Below, piece after piece: positions 7,149 to 14,848 of a stretch of 29,909 nucleotides of DNA. The DNA lies in assembly GCA_017577895.1 (NCBI GenBank), contig PKQY01000023.1, positions 1-29,909 of the forward strand, written 5' to 3'. This stretch comes from Bacillota bacterium. GTDB taxonomy: Bacteria > Bacillota > Bacilli > ZCTH02-B2. The notes under the pieces are model-generated. The model worked only from the letters and a program-made list of their open reading frames with translations. It did no database searches and was not told where the DNA came from. The position numbers were made by a program, and so were the translations under genes. The stretch's first letter is position 1; the number at the start of each line of letters is the position of its first letter.

Positions 7149-8365
7149 ACGCAGAGGTCATTCGTCAGTTTCCCATCTTGGCACAAGAAATCAACGGCCA
7201 CCGGCTGGTGTATTTGGACAACGCCGCCACTTCCCAAAAACCCCAGGCGGTCATCGATGCCATCCGGGAATATTACGAAACGTACAATTCCAACGTGCAC
7301 CGCGGCGTCCACACGTTGGGCAACCGGGCGACGGAGGCGTATGAGTCGGCACGGGAGACGGTGCGCTGGTTCATCAATGCCCGGGAAACGGCCGAGATCG
7401 TGTTCAACCGGGGGACGACTGCCGGCCTCAACATGGTGGCCCGCGCGCTGTCGGAACAGTGGATTCAAGCAGGCGATGAGATTGTCATCACGCCCATGGA
7501 ACACCACAGCAACCTCATCCCGTGGCAGCAAGCGGCCAGACGGACCGGTGCCGTGTTGAAATACGTGCCGTTGCAGCCCGACGGCACCATCCGGCTGGAG
7601 GACGTGGAGCGCCTGATGAGTCCCCGCACGAAAGTGGTGGCTATGGCCCATGTGTCCAACGTGTTGGGAACGGTGCATCCGATTCGCGACATTGCCGCCA
7701 TTGCCCACCGTTATGGCGCTGTCATGGTGGTGGACGGAGCCCAAAGCGTGCCCCATATGCCGGTGGACGTGCAAGAGCTGGATTGCGACTTCCTTGCCTT
7801 TTCCGGACATAAGATGCTGGGACCCACCGGCATCGGAGTGTTGTATGGCAAGCTTGAATGGCTGAAACGTCTGGAGCCGGTGGAGTTCGGCGGCGAGATG
7901 ATCGACTTTGTCGAGTTGCACGAATCCACTTGGAAAGAACCGCCTTGGAAATTCGAGGGTGGTACGCCGAACATTGCCGGCGCCATCGGCTTGGCTGCGG
8001 CCATCCAATTTTTGCAGTCGCTCGGGATGGATGCCGTGCACGAGCACGAACAGCAGTTGGTTCGCTATGCCCTGGAACGGCTGCGGCAAGTGGAAGGCAT
8101 TGAACTGTACGGGCCGGAACAGCGGGCCGGCATCGTGACGTTCAACTTGCCGGGTATTCATCCCCACGACGTGGCCACCGTTTTGGACACCGAAGGGGTT
8201 GCCGTGCGGGCCGGACATCACTGCGCGCAACCGCTGATGAAGTGGTTGGGAGTGACGGCGACGGCCCGGGCCAGCTTTTATTTGTACAATACGAAAGAAG
8301 ATGTGGACCGGCTGGTGGAAGCCCTCGTCCGCGCAAAGGAGTTTTTCGGACATGCAATTGGATGA
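7145..8365 (+). CDS. sufS: Cysteine desulfurase SufS
   Basis: PLP-dependent group II cysteine desulfurase of 406 residues. It removes sulfur from cysteine and hands it to SufU. The PLP Schiff-base lysine is Lys223 in FSGHKMLGPTGIG. The persulfide-forming cysteine is Cys360 in VRAGHHCAQPLMKWL, the RxGxHCxxP motif of group II enzymes. The N-terminal YLDNAATSQKPQAVIDAI and NVHRGVHTLGNRATEAYE are standard. It starts with an ATGA overlap with sufD and overlaps sufU by 14 bases. Confidence 0.98.
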   Translation: MNAEVIRQFPILAQEINGHRLVYLDNAATSQKPQAVIDAIREYYETYNSNVHRGVHTLGNRATEAYESARETVRWFINARETAEIVFNRGTTAGLNMVARALSEQWIQAGDEIVITPMEHHSNLIPWQQAARRTGAVLKYVPLQPDGTIRLEDVERLMSPRTKVVAMAHVSNVLGTVHPIRDIAAIAHRYGAVMVVDGAQSVPHMPVDVQELDCDFLAFSGHKMLGPTGIGVLYGKLEWLKRLEPVEFGGEMIDFVELHESTWKEPPWKFEGGTPNIAGAIGLAAAIQFLQSLGMDAVHEHEQQLVRYALERLRQVEGIELYGPEQRAGIVTFNLPGIHPHDVATVLDTEGVAVRAGHHCAQPLMKWLGVTATARASFYLYNTKEDVDRLVEALVRAKEFFGHAIG

Positions 8366-8801
8366 ACTGTACCGTCGCGTCATCATGGATCATTATCAAC
8401 GGCCGCGAAATCGGGGAAAATTGACAGAACAAGACGGCATCCACATCGAGTTGAACAATCCGACGTGCGGCGATCGCATCGAGTTGCAGCTGAAACTGGA
8501 AGGCGATCGGGTCGAGGCGATTCGCTTTGACGGCGAAGGTTGTTCCATCAGCCTGGCGTCGGCCTCGATGATGACAGAAGCGGTGAAAGGGTTGACGATC
8601 CCCGAGGCGCTGTCCTTGGCCCAGCATTTTTATGAACTGGTGCAAGGTCGCGTTCCGGAAAATGTGGACTTGGGTGATTTGGAAGCTTTGCACGGCGTAT
8701 CCAAGTTTCCCGCCCGCATCAAATGTGCCACCTTGGCCTGGAAGGCGATGGAACAGGCGCTCAAAGAGGCGGCGTCACCCGGGGAAGAAGCGGGAAAATA
8801 G
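8352..8801 (+). CDS. sufU: Zinc-dependent sulfurtransferase SufU
   Basis: SufU of 149 residues, which in Gram-positive bacteria accepts the SufS persulfide through a zinc site. The ligands are present: Cys39 and Asp41 in NPTCGDRI, Cys64 in GEGCSISLASASM and Cys125 in ARIKCATLAW. The 18-residue insertion that separates SufU from IscU appears to be present between the second and third cysteine. The ATG at 8352 has AAAGGAG about 10 bases upstream, inside the end of sufS; the longer frame from 8301 has no support. Confidence 0.97.
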   Translation: MQLDELYRRVIMDHYQRPRNRGKLTEQDGIHIELNNPTCGDRIELQLKLEGDRVEAIRFDGEGCSISLASASMMTEAVKGLTIPEALSLAQHFYELVQGRVPENVDLGDLEALHGVSKFPARIKCATLAWKAMEQALKEAASPGEEAGK

Positions 8802-8861
8802 CGGGTTCAAAGGCATTATGAATATATTGTTAGAGTCCCGACGATAAAGGAGGGAAGCGGG

Positions 8862-10262
8862 ATGGCGAAACAAGAAGTGCTGGAGTTTGGCGAATATCAA
8901 TACGGTTTCCGGGATCCGGACATTTCGGTGTATCGGGCCAAGAAAGGCTTGAGCCGTGAAGTGGTGGAAGAAATCTCCCGCATTAAAGGTGAGCCGGATT
9001 GGATGCGGGAATTCCGCTTGAACGCGTTGGAAATTTTTTGGTCCAAGCCGATGCCGACGTGGGGCGGGGATTTGTCGGAAATCGATTTTGACAACATCAC
9101 GTACTATGTGAAACCGACGGAACGAAAAGGCCGCTCCTGGGACGAGGTGCCCGAAGAGATCAAGCGCACGTTCGACAAGCTGGGCATCCCGGAAGCGGAA
9201 CAGAAGTTTCTGGCCGGCGTCTCCGCCCAGTACGAGTCGGAAGTCGTTTACCACAACATGCAAAAAGAGTTGGAAGAACAAGGGGTCATCTTTTGCGACA
9301 CCGACACGGCCCTGAAAAAATACCCCGATTTGTTCCGGGAGTATTTCGCCACCGTCGTTCCGCCGACGGACAACAAGTTTGCGGCGCTGAACAGCGCCGT
9401 TTGGAGCGGCGGCAGCTTCATTTACGTGCCGAAGGGCGTCAAATGCGAAATCCCGCTGCAGGCGTATTTCCGGATCAATTCGGAAAACATGGGCCAATTT
9501 GAACGGACGCTGATCATCGCCGACGAGGACAGCTTCGTCCATTACGTGGAAGGGTGCACGGCGCCCATTTACAGCAGCGATTCGCTCCACAGCGCCGTGG
9601 TGGAGATCATTTGCAAACCCCGCTCCCGGGTCCGTTACACGACCATCCAGAACTGGTCCAACAACGTGTACAACTTGGTGACGAAACGGGCGGTGGCGTA
9701 TGAAGATGCCACCATGGAGTGGATCGACGGCAACATCGGTTCCAAACTGACCATGAAATACCCGGCCGTCATCATGAAAGGGCCGCGGGCGAAAGCCAAT
9801 ATCTTGTCCATCGCCGTGGCGGGCAAAGGACAACACCAAGACGCCGGTGCCAAAGTCATCCACTTGGCGCCCGAATGCACCTCGACCATTGTGTCCAAAT
9901 CCATCAGCCGTCAAGGCGGCAAAACGACGTATCGCGGATTGACGTCTTTCGGCCCCAATTCGAAAGGGTCCAAGGCAAAAATCGAGTGCGACACGTTGAT
10001 TTTGGATGAACAGTCGACATCCGACACGATTCCGTACAACGAAGTGAAAAACAAAGACGTCACGCTGGAACACGAGGCGACGGTCAGCCGCATCAGCGAA
10101 GAACAGCTGTTTTACTTGATGAGCCGGGGCATTTCCGAAGAAGAAGCAGCGCAAATGATCGTCATGGGCTTCATTGAGCCGTTCACGAAAGAATTGCCCA
10201 TGGAGTACGCCGTGGAGATGAACCGGCTGATCAAACTGGAAATGGAAGGCAGCATCGGTTAA
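8862..10262 (+). CDS. sufB: Fe-S cluster scaffold subunit SufB
   Basis: SufB of 466 residues, the central scaffold that receives sulfur and builds the cluster with SufC and SufD. Diagnostic stretches include YGFRDPDISVYRAKKGLS, SGGSFIYVPKGVKCEIPLQA, HYVEGCTAPIYSSDSLHSA and SKAKIECDTLI. Cys376 of the last corresponds to the cysteine needed for sulfur transfer in E. coli SufB. The C-terminal EEQLFYLMSRGISEEEAAQ is shared with SufD. ATG at 8862 with AAAGGAGG upstream. It ends the operon and is followed by a terminator. Confidence 0.98.
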   Translation: MAKQEVLEFGEYQYGFRDPDISVYRAKKGLSREVVEEISRIKGEPDWMREFRLNALEIFWSKPMPTWGGDLSEIDFDNITYYVKPTERKGRSWDEVPEEIKRTFDKLGIPEAEQKFLAGVSAQYESEVVYHNMQKELEEQGVIFCDTDTALKKYPDLFREYFATVVPPTDNKFAALNSAVWSGGSFIYVPKGVKCEIPLQAYFRINSENMGQFERTLIIADEDSFVHYVEGCTAPIYSSDSLHSAVVEIICKPRSRVRYTTIQNWSNNVYNLVTKRAVAYEDATMEWIDGNIGSKLTMKYPAVIMKGPRAKANILSIAVAGKGQHQDAGAKVIHLAPECTSTIVSKSISRQGGKTTYRGLTSFGPNSKGSKAKIECDTLILDEQSTSDTIPYNEVKNKDVTLEHEATVSRISEEQLFYLMSRGISEEEAAQMIVMGFIEPFTKELPMEYAVEMNRLIKLEMEGSIG

Positions 10263-10285
10263 ACCTGATCCATCAAGGTTTTTTT
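10261..10285 (+). terminator. Terminator of the suf operon
   Basis: AAACCT-GAT and ATC-A-AGGTTT form a 9-bp stem with one bulged A, followed by a run of seven T residues. The stem starts at the sufB stop codon. It is weaker than the large hairpin that follows 40 bases later. Confidence 0.6.
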
Positions 10286-10322
10286 CCGCCATGTGCATTG
10301 CACCGCGTGAATGGTTTCAATG

Positions 10323-10392
10323 CCGCTGGTACAACTCCAAGCCGTCATCGTCCATAGGGCGGTGACGGCAGAGTCGTACCGGCGGTTTTTTT
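10323..10392 (+). terminator. Very long hairpin followed by a T7 run
   Basis: From base 10323 to 10385 the sequence folds almost completely on itself. The outer stem CCGCTGGTAC / GTACCGGCGG has 10 pairs including one G-U. It continues after one mismatch with four pairs. A small asymmetric internal loop follows, and then a 13-bp inner stem (10341-10353 with 10357-10369) closed by loop ATA. Seven T residues follow (10386-10392). In all there are about 27 pairs, far more than the other terminators here. It could be a strong terminator backing up the suf terminator, a stable small RNA, or the attenuator of a leader now separated from its gene. Confidence 0.65.
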
Positions 10393-10409
10393 CTGCCCCT
10401 CACAAGAAG

Positions 10410-10423
10410 TCGTCCATGGACGA
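10410..10423. repeat. 14-base perfect palindrome
   Basis: TCGTCCATGGACGA is a perfect palindrome 18 bases after the long hairpin and about 40 bases before the orphan reading frame. It could be an operator. No matching copy was noticed elsewhere in the window. Confidence 0.35.
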
Positions 10424-10462
10424 TGCACAGGGCGATGGGCATGAGAGAGGAGAGGATGGACG

Positions 10463-10582
10463 GTGGATGCCGGACAACTGTTAACTTGGGCCAACGGTTT
10501 TCTCGTGGCGGCTGCGGCGGGACAAATGGACCGGTTTATGAAAACCACAACCGGGCGGCATATATCACACCGGTCACAGTGA
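10463..10582 (+). pseudogene. Orphan short reading frame, possible 5' gene fragment
   Basis: GTG-started frame of 39 codons with a good ribosome binding site (GAGAGGAGAGG) about 8 bases upstream. The first 24 residues or so (starting MDAGQLLTWANGFLVAAAAG, a helical and alanine-rich pattern) look like a real protein start and follow the leader-like hairpin. From about base 10536 the frame runs antisense through the end of the AEC permease and soon stops. One reading is a gene start cut off where the permease segment was joined; another is chance. No family was recognised. Confidence 0.25.
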
Positions 10583-11474
10583 TGGCGCTGAATAATGTCG
10601 ACAGAAGCACCGCCTGAGCAGCGTAGTCGGGGTGACAATCATACTCGAGTGCATACAGAGCCGTGTTGCGCGAACAAGGATAGGAACTGGCGATGAGCAA
10701 TGCTTGGGCAGTCACACCGTCGATTCCCAACAGAAAGATGAATGTCATAGCCAACAACGGCGAAAAAAGCAGGCGGCCCAACACGCTCACATATAACAGT
10801 GGCGGCAAAGCGGTAAAACGGGTATAGGCAATTTGCGCTCCTAATGCAAAGAGGGCGATGGCTAAAAATGCATCGGCGATGCGCTGAAGCGGCGTCCATA
10901 AAAAGGATGGTATAGGGACATGAAGCCAACGACAAACCACACCGAGCAACAATGCATGAAGAACTGGATTTTTCCAGAACTCTGCAGTCCATTTTCCTTT
11001 TTTCCCGTTTCCCGAAACAAACTGATAAACGCCATATGTATTGGTGAGAAAGTTTTGGAATATGGTCACGACAATTTGAATTGCCGCCCCAAGCGGCTGT
11101 TGATGAAACACCAGTTGGCTGACAGGAATGCCAAAATTGCCGGAATTGTTGAGTACAATCGTATTTTGAAACACGGCCGCCATGCTTCGTTCGAGTTTGA
11201 ACCATTTGGCCATCAACATGCTCATGACGATCAATCCACTGCTTTGCAAAAGAAGAAAGCCGAATACGACCGCCAATACCTTTCCGTTCAATTCGCTGTC
11301 ATACACGTTGGTAAACGCCACAGCCGGCAACAACACGTACATATTCAGCTTGGATAATGTATTCATGTCAAAATGAAATCGGCGATGCAACAGCGCCCCT
11401 ATCCCGACAATGAACAGCATTGGGACCATGATTTGAAGCAAAATGCCGCTAAACACAGCCAACGCTCTTCCCAC
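10536..11474 (-). CDS. AEC-family permease (auxin efflux carrier fold)
   Basis: Integral membrane protein of 312 residues with about ten hydrophobic segments in two halves, as in the AEC/BASS-like transporters. Bacterial members export or import dicarboxylates such as malate or malonate. The family pattern FQNTIVLNNSGNFGIPVSQL closes the first half, and SSYPCSRNTALYALEYD is the equivalent in the second. Substrate cannot be told from sequence. The GTG at 11474 has only a weak site; GTG at 11456, with GGAAGAG ahead, is an alternative. It lies 21 bases downstream of a response-regulator remnant of the citrate/malate class, which fits an organic-acid substrate. Its composition is visibly lower in GC than the suf genes. 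Confidence 0.88.
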   Translation of the reverse strand: MGRALAVFSGILLQIMVPMLFIVGIGALLHRRFHFDMNTLSKLNMYVLLPAVAFTNVYDSELNGKVLAVVFGFLLLQSSGLIVMSMLMAKWFKLERSMAAVFQNTIVLNNSGNFGIPVSQLVFHQQPLGAAIQIVVTIFQNFLTNTYGVYQFVSGNGKKGKWTAEFWKNPVLHALLLGVVCRWLHVPIPSFLWTPLQRIADAFLAIALFALGAQIAYTRFTALPPLLYVSVLGRLLFSPLLAMTFIFLLGIDGVTAQALLIASSYPCSRNTALYALEYDCHPDYAAQAVLLSTLFSAITVTGVIYAARLWFS

Positions 11475-11495
11475 GCTTTCTCTTGCGTATTTGTG

Positions 11496-11741
11496 TCATC
11501 GTATCTTCTTATAAATCCTTTCCGGACGGCCCACCGATCCATAGGAAATGTCGGCGCTCACTTGGCCGATGGAAACAAGATACTCCAAATAGCGGCGGAC
11601 CGTCGTTCGGCTGATGCCGATATGCCGTCCGACTTCTTCGGTTGTCAAGCCGTCTCGGCACTGTTTTGCAACCATGAGCACCTTGTCCAGGGTCTGCGGC
11701 TGAATGCCTTTCGGAAGCGCCGATTGGTCAATTACATATCT
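11496..11741 (-). pseudogene. C-terminal remnant of a CitB/DcuR-type response regulator
   Basis: The open frame encodes only the end of a response regulator of the citrate/malate two-component class. LPKGIQPQTLDKVL is the typical linker. It is followed by the HTH with GLTTEEVGRHIGISRTTVRRYLEYL in two pieces and the family ending VGRPERIYKKI. The receiver domain is missing: a TGA at 11742-11744 closes the frame upstream, and no conventional start with a ribosome site is present for the full remnant. A GTG at 11681 could start a 61-residue HTH-only protein but has no clear site. It is probably a decayed gene and no longer functional, although an HTH-only product cannot be excluded. Confidence 0.6.
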
Positions 11742-11881
11742 TCATTGACAATCACATTTTTTCCTCTTCGTTTCAAAACAAACGGCACGACAATCCATAA
11801 AACGGCAATGATCGACAAAATGAGCGAAATCGGTTTTTGAACAAAAATGAGATGGGCAATCGGCCCTACACTTTCTTTCAT
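11732..11881 (-). pseudogene. Probable C-terminal remnant of a TctA-type transporter
   Basis: A 49-codon frame encodes a short lead (MKESVGPIAHLIFVQKPIS), one strongly hydrophobic segment (LILSIIAVLWIVVPFVL) and a basic tail (KRRGKNVIVNEDM). The pattern of a Lys/Arg-Pro-Ile-Ser followed by the last membrane helix resembles the C-terminus of the large permease of tripartite tricarboxylate transporters (TctA). In-frame stops lie just upstream, so the rest of such a gene is absent. The frame ends inside the start of the regulator remnant, as if a deletion had joined the two. The family match is tentative. Confidence 0.4.
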
Positions 11882-11895
11882 GAATGATGTTCATT

Positions 11896-11924
11896 TTGTT
11901 CATGAATCACGGATAATGTAAGAT
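11896..11924 (+). promoter_or_regulatory. Sigma-A promoter candidate for the VOC-fold gene
   Basis: TTGTTC at 11896-11901 and TAAGAT at 11919-11924 with 17-base spacing. Repeated TTCATGAAT motifs surround the -35 box (11878-11886 and 11900-11908) and could be operator half-sites. Confidence 0.45.
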
Positions 11925-11958
11925 AGTGCAAATTATGAATTTTAGGAAGTGGCCAACG

Positions 11959-12738
11959 ATGATGCGCCTCGATCATTTTGTCGTACATATCGACGGCGAT
12001 CAGACCAAATTAGAAACGCTCAAAAACACCATTGAGCCGATGGGTTTTCCGTTCAATCCGAATGCAGGGAAAAGGACCAAAGGATTTCAGGTCGCCAACA
12101 TTTGGATCGGAAACCAATACTTAGAGTTGGTTTGGTTGAAGACGAAAGACGGCGGGGGTTGGCGCAAAGAGTGGGTGGAAAAATACAACCGAGGTTTGCG
12201 GGGCATTTTCGGGTTGTGTTTGATGACGGATCAGCTGGATTCGTTGGAAAAGGAATTGCGAAAACGGTGCATTGACGCCAGTCCTCCAGAACGGATCACA
12301 TTTAAGATGTTGTTTGGGCTTTTGAAAAAGACATTGCCGTTTCGTCTGGTTTTTACTCCACCCATTCCGGGGACGGATCTGCAAGTTTTCTTTTTGGAAA
12401 TGGACAGTCAAGAGAAATATGAATTCATGAGAAAATATTTCATGAAACCGAATGCCCGGGAGAATGGAATTACCGGGATTACAGAAGCCGTGGTGCGGTG
12501 TCCATTTTCGAAAGAAGCCTGGGAGTATATCGGCGCGATTTTTCCGGACATGACGGGCGATGAGCAAAGGGCCACGTACGATATGGGGGAGACCAAATTG
12601 CATTTTGTTCATTCGGATGAAAGAGGGTTAGATAAAAGAAGATTAAAAGTCGAGCTGCTGGCCTCGACGATCCATGACGACTTGGCGAACCAAAGTTTTG
12701 AGGTGGAGAATGTTCGTGTAACCACCGGGACCGTGTGA
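11959..12738 (+). CDS. VOC-fold (glyoxalase-like domain) protein
   Basis: Protein of 259 residues that starts MMRLDHFVVHIDGD, the beta-strand with the conserved His of the vicinal-oxygen-chelate fold. It continues with IWIGNQYLELVWLK, where a Glu would supply a second metal ligand. A second, weaker repeat of the fold is likely in the C-terminal half (from about residue 160). This matches the glyoxalase-like-domain proteins of unknown substrate found in Firmicutes. The ATG at 11959 follows TAGGAAG at a normal distance; the upstream in-frame codons lack one. Like the permease region it has lower GC than the suf and thi genes. No operon partner is evident. Confidence 0.75.
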   Translation: MMRLDHFVVHIDGDQTKLETLKNTIEPMGFPFNPNAGKRTKGFQVANIWIGNQYLELVWLKTKDGGGWRKEWVEKYNRGLRGIFGLCLMTDQLDSLEKELRKRCIDASPPERITFKMLFGLLKKTLPFRLVFTPPIPGTDLQVFFLEMDSQEKYEFMRKYFMKPNARENGITGITEAVVRCPFSKEAWEYIGAIFPDMTGDEQRATYDMGETKLHFVHSDERGLDKRRLKVELLASTIHDDLANQSFEVENVRVTTGTV

Positions 12739-12806
12739 AAGCGGCGCACCGGTACCTTTCCCTGGACATAACATGAGAGGGAGAAGTTCAGAAGGGAGGG
12801 CCCGTA

Positions 12807-13109
12807 GTGGTTGTGGTCAAGCCGCTGATGATTGACGGCCATGCCTTTGTCGGCACGGTTGTGCAACTCCCAAAGACGAACTTGATCGCCATCTCCAACG
12901 AGAAGGGATATATCATGTGCGGGGCGCTGGACGTGGATTTGCTCGATGAAAGGCTGGCCCACCGGGGCATCATCGCCGGACGGGCGGTGGGTGTGCGCAG
13001 TTTGGACGACTTGTTGGAAGCGCCATTGGAAAAAGTGACGGCGCAGGCGCGGGCGTTGGGCATCATGCCGGGGATGAAAGGGAAAGAAGCGTTGTTGAAA
13101 ATGGTATAA
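12807..13109 (+). CDS. yunC: DUF1805 protein, YunC family
   Basis: Small protein of 100 residues matching the DUF1805/YunC family: KTNLIAISNEKGYIMCGALD followed by DLLDERLAHRGIIAGRAVGV and SLDDLLEAPL. Its function is unknown. GTG start at 12807 with GGGAGGG 6 bases ahead. In B. subtilis yunC sits directly beside yunB and lytH; here a ThyX-like gene lies between yunC and yunB. Followed by a hairpin shared with the convergent gene. Confidence 0.9.
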   Translation: MVVVKPLMIDGHAFVGTVVQLPKTNLIAISNEKGYIMCGALDVDLLDERLAHRGIIAGRAVGVRSLDDLLEAPLEKVTAQARALGIMPGMKGKEALLKMV

Positions 13110-13130
13110 CAGCAGTTTGAAAAAAATGGC

Positions 13131-13153
13131 ACGGGACCGATAGGCCCCGTTTT
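13131..13153. terminator. Terminator between convergent genes
   Basis: ACGGGACC and GGCCCCGT form an 8-bp stem with one mismatch and loop GATA, followed by TTTT on the plus strand. A run of seven A residues on the other side can serve as a U-tract for the minus strand, so it may work in both directions. Confidence 0.65.
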
Positions 13154-13182
13154 CGCTTTGGCGGTATTGTTTTGCAGGCGTC

Positions 13183-14694
13183 TTACGGGCGCCGCTTGGC
13201 AAACTCGGCGATGACCGGATGGGTTTGCGCCAATTGCCGGTGGATGTGTTCGAACGTCCCCCGGATGTCCCACTGGGCTTCTTGCGATGTGCGCAAGTTG
13301 ATTAAATGGTACAGTTCCCAGAGGCTGAGGTCGGCGACGATTTGCCGACGGTGGGCGTTGGTGACGCAGTAAGGCGCAGCGGTCGGTGCGTATGCCGCAA
13401 TTTGTCGGTACAACCGGGCCGCTTTTTCGGTCACTTGTAGGAGCACCGTCGTCAAACCCGCCTCTTGGATGTGCGGCGGAACGGTGATGCCTCCGTGGGG
13501 ACTGGGCGGTTGGAAGATGAAGGCCGTCCGCCGGTTGTGCCGCAACAGTTGATGCCAGTTAGCTTCGGAAACCGTCAGGAACAGTTTTAACCGCACTTGA
13601 TCGAATACCGGATGGGGGTTGTCGTACGGCCCTAACGTGACCAAAGCGGTGCGCAGCATCTCTTCTTTTTGCGTCACCGACATTTGTTTTGCGAGTTGTT
13701 GGGATTCTTCGTAATCGAGATGCCGGTAGCTGAACAACCAGCCGGCGCACAGTTGGTTCAGCACCGTTTCATAATCGGCCATCTGGATGCGCGGCGGCCG
13801 GGCGTTCGGTTCGCAGGCGCTGTCTGCTTCCGCCGGCGGCTGGCCGCAGCTCGCTTCCCTGCCGGCATCGGGAGCTGCGTCTTGGTGGAATTGCCGGAAA
13901 CATTGTTGAAGATGGCGGGATGCTTCCACGTGCCGGAGCAAGGTCGGGATGACCTTGCTGATTTCTTCTTCCATCTCTTTTGCCAGGCGGACGCATTCCG
14001 GGTACGGACTGGCCAAGAGCACCACCAAGGTGTCCCGCAGCGCCCGGCCGTTGCCGGTCATGCCCAAGTTGGTCAACGTGGCCAGCGTCAGGACGTAGCG
14101 GGCATCTTCAAAGGCCAGTTTTTCGATCCGCGTGTCATATGCTTTTTCCGTCTCGTTTTCACGGCGTGGGAATTTGTTTCTCAAATACGGGATCAAGTGT
14201 GCCAGCAACGTTTCATAGGCGTCATACGCTTCGTGTTGAAAACGGATGTATGCATCCCGTAACTGCGGGTGTCGTTCCAATTCGACCGGTATGTAAAAAT
14301 CGCCCCGCTGCGGCCGTTGATAACGCTGGCTATATTCGGTGAAGCTGTTGAAGCGGTTGGCCAATTCCAGTTCAGCGGAGGCGAGGCGGCTGATTTTTTC
14401 GATGCCGACGTGGGCCACGGCGTGCTCGGCGACGCTGGAATGGCCGTACCCGACGACCCAACGTTCGTGAAACCGGCGGGCGGTGTCGGAGAGGAGCAAT
14501 TGATTCCCGGGCTGGGCCAAAATTTCTTCTTTTTCCAGCAACGTGCGCAAGTTTTCACGAAAGCTTTTCGGACTGCGAGAAACATAGGCGAAAATGACGG
14601 CGATGACTTCTTCCGGAAGGTTAAAAATCGTGTACACGTTTTTATCAGTATTCGATACGTAATTTGTCAGGTCTACAGGCTGTCGGGTGGACAA
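13183..14694 (-). CDS. Tandem ThyX-like protein with degenerate active-site motifs
   Basis: Protein of 503 residues built from two copies of the flavin-dependent thymidylate synthase (ThyX) fold. The N-terminal copy contains GHSSVAEHAVAHVGIEKISR and then ANRFNSFTEYSQRY (residues 112-125), which aligns to the ThyX motif RHRxxSxxxxSxRY but with RHR changed to ANR. The C-terminal copy has WHQLLRHNRRTAF (RHN at 385-387, motif otherwise lost) and INLRTSQEAQWDIRG, the usual ThyX C-terminal helix. A low-complexity linker rich in Ala, Pro and Cys joins them. True ThyX has about 220-250 residues and acts as a tetramer. Whether this protein still makes dTMP is doubtful. The TTG at 14694 is chosen because CAGGAGGAG lies 6 bases before it; the ATG at 14712 has no site. 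Confidence 0.8.
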   Translation of the reverse strand: MSTRQPVDLTNYVSNTDKNVYTIFNLPEEVIAVIFAYVSRSPKSFRENLRTLLEKEEILAQPGNQLLLSDTARRFHERWVVGYGHSSVAEHAVAHVGIEKISRLASAELELANRFNSFTEYSQRYQRPQRGDFYIPVELERHPQLRDAYIRFQHEAYDAYETLLAHLIPYLRNKFPRRENETEKAYDTRIEKLAFEDARYVLTLATLTNLGMTGNGRALRDTLVVLLASPYPECVRLAKEMEEEISKVIPTLLRHVEASRHLQQCFRQFHQDAAPDAGREASCGQPPAEADSACEPNARPPRIQMADYETVLNQLCAGWLFSYRHLDYEESQQLAKQMSVTQKEEMLRTALVTLGPYDNPHPVFDQVRLKLFLTVSEANWHQLLRHNRRTAFIFQPPSPHGGITVPPHIQEAGLTTVLLQVTEKAARLYRQIAAYAPTAAPYCVTNAHRRQIVADLSLWELYHLINLRTSQEAQWDIRGTFEHIHRQLAQTHPVIAEFAKRRP

Positions 14695-14848
14695 CGTTCT
14701 CTCCTCCTGCATTTGTCAGTCACTTTTTCGATTGTATCACACGTTTCGTGCCCTTTGGGAAAAAATTGAACGGGTGTGGTCTGTATAGCCGAAGAGTGGC
14801 GGGCATAGGTATGGTCAATGAAGAAGATGCGGAGGAGGCGGGCACCGA

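Noticed and set aside
7004..8386. 460-codon minus-strand open frame opposite sufS
   Set aside because: It is antisense to a clear sufS with intact active-site motifs. Its translation is rich in His, Arg and Gln and matches no family. Long antisense frames are expected in GC-rich coding sequence.
8775..10298. 507-codon minus-strand open frame opposite sufB
   Set aside because: Antisense shadow of sufB; no ribosome binding site and no recognisable domain.
11373..11840. 155-codon plus-strand open frame over the regulator remnant
   Set aside because: The opposite strand encodes recognisable protein family sequence (HTH of CitB/DcuR regulators), while this translation has no family features.
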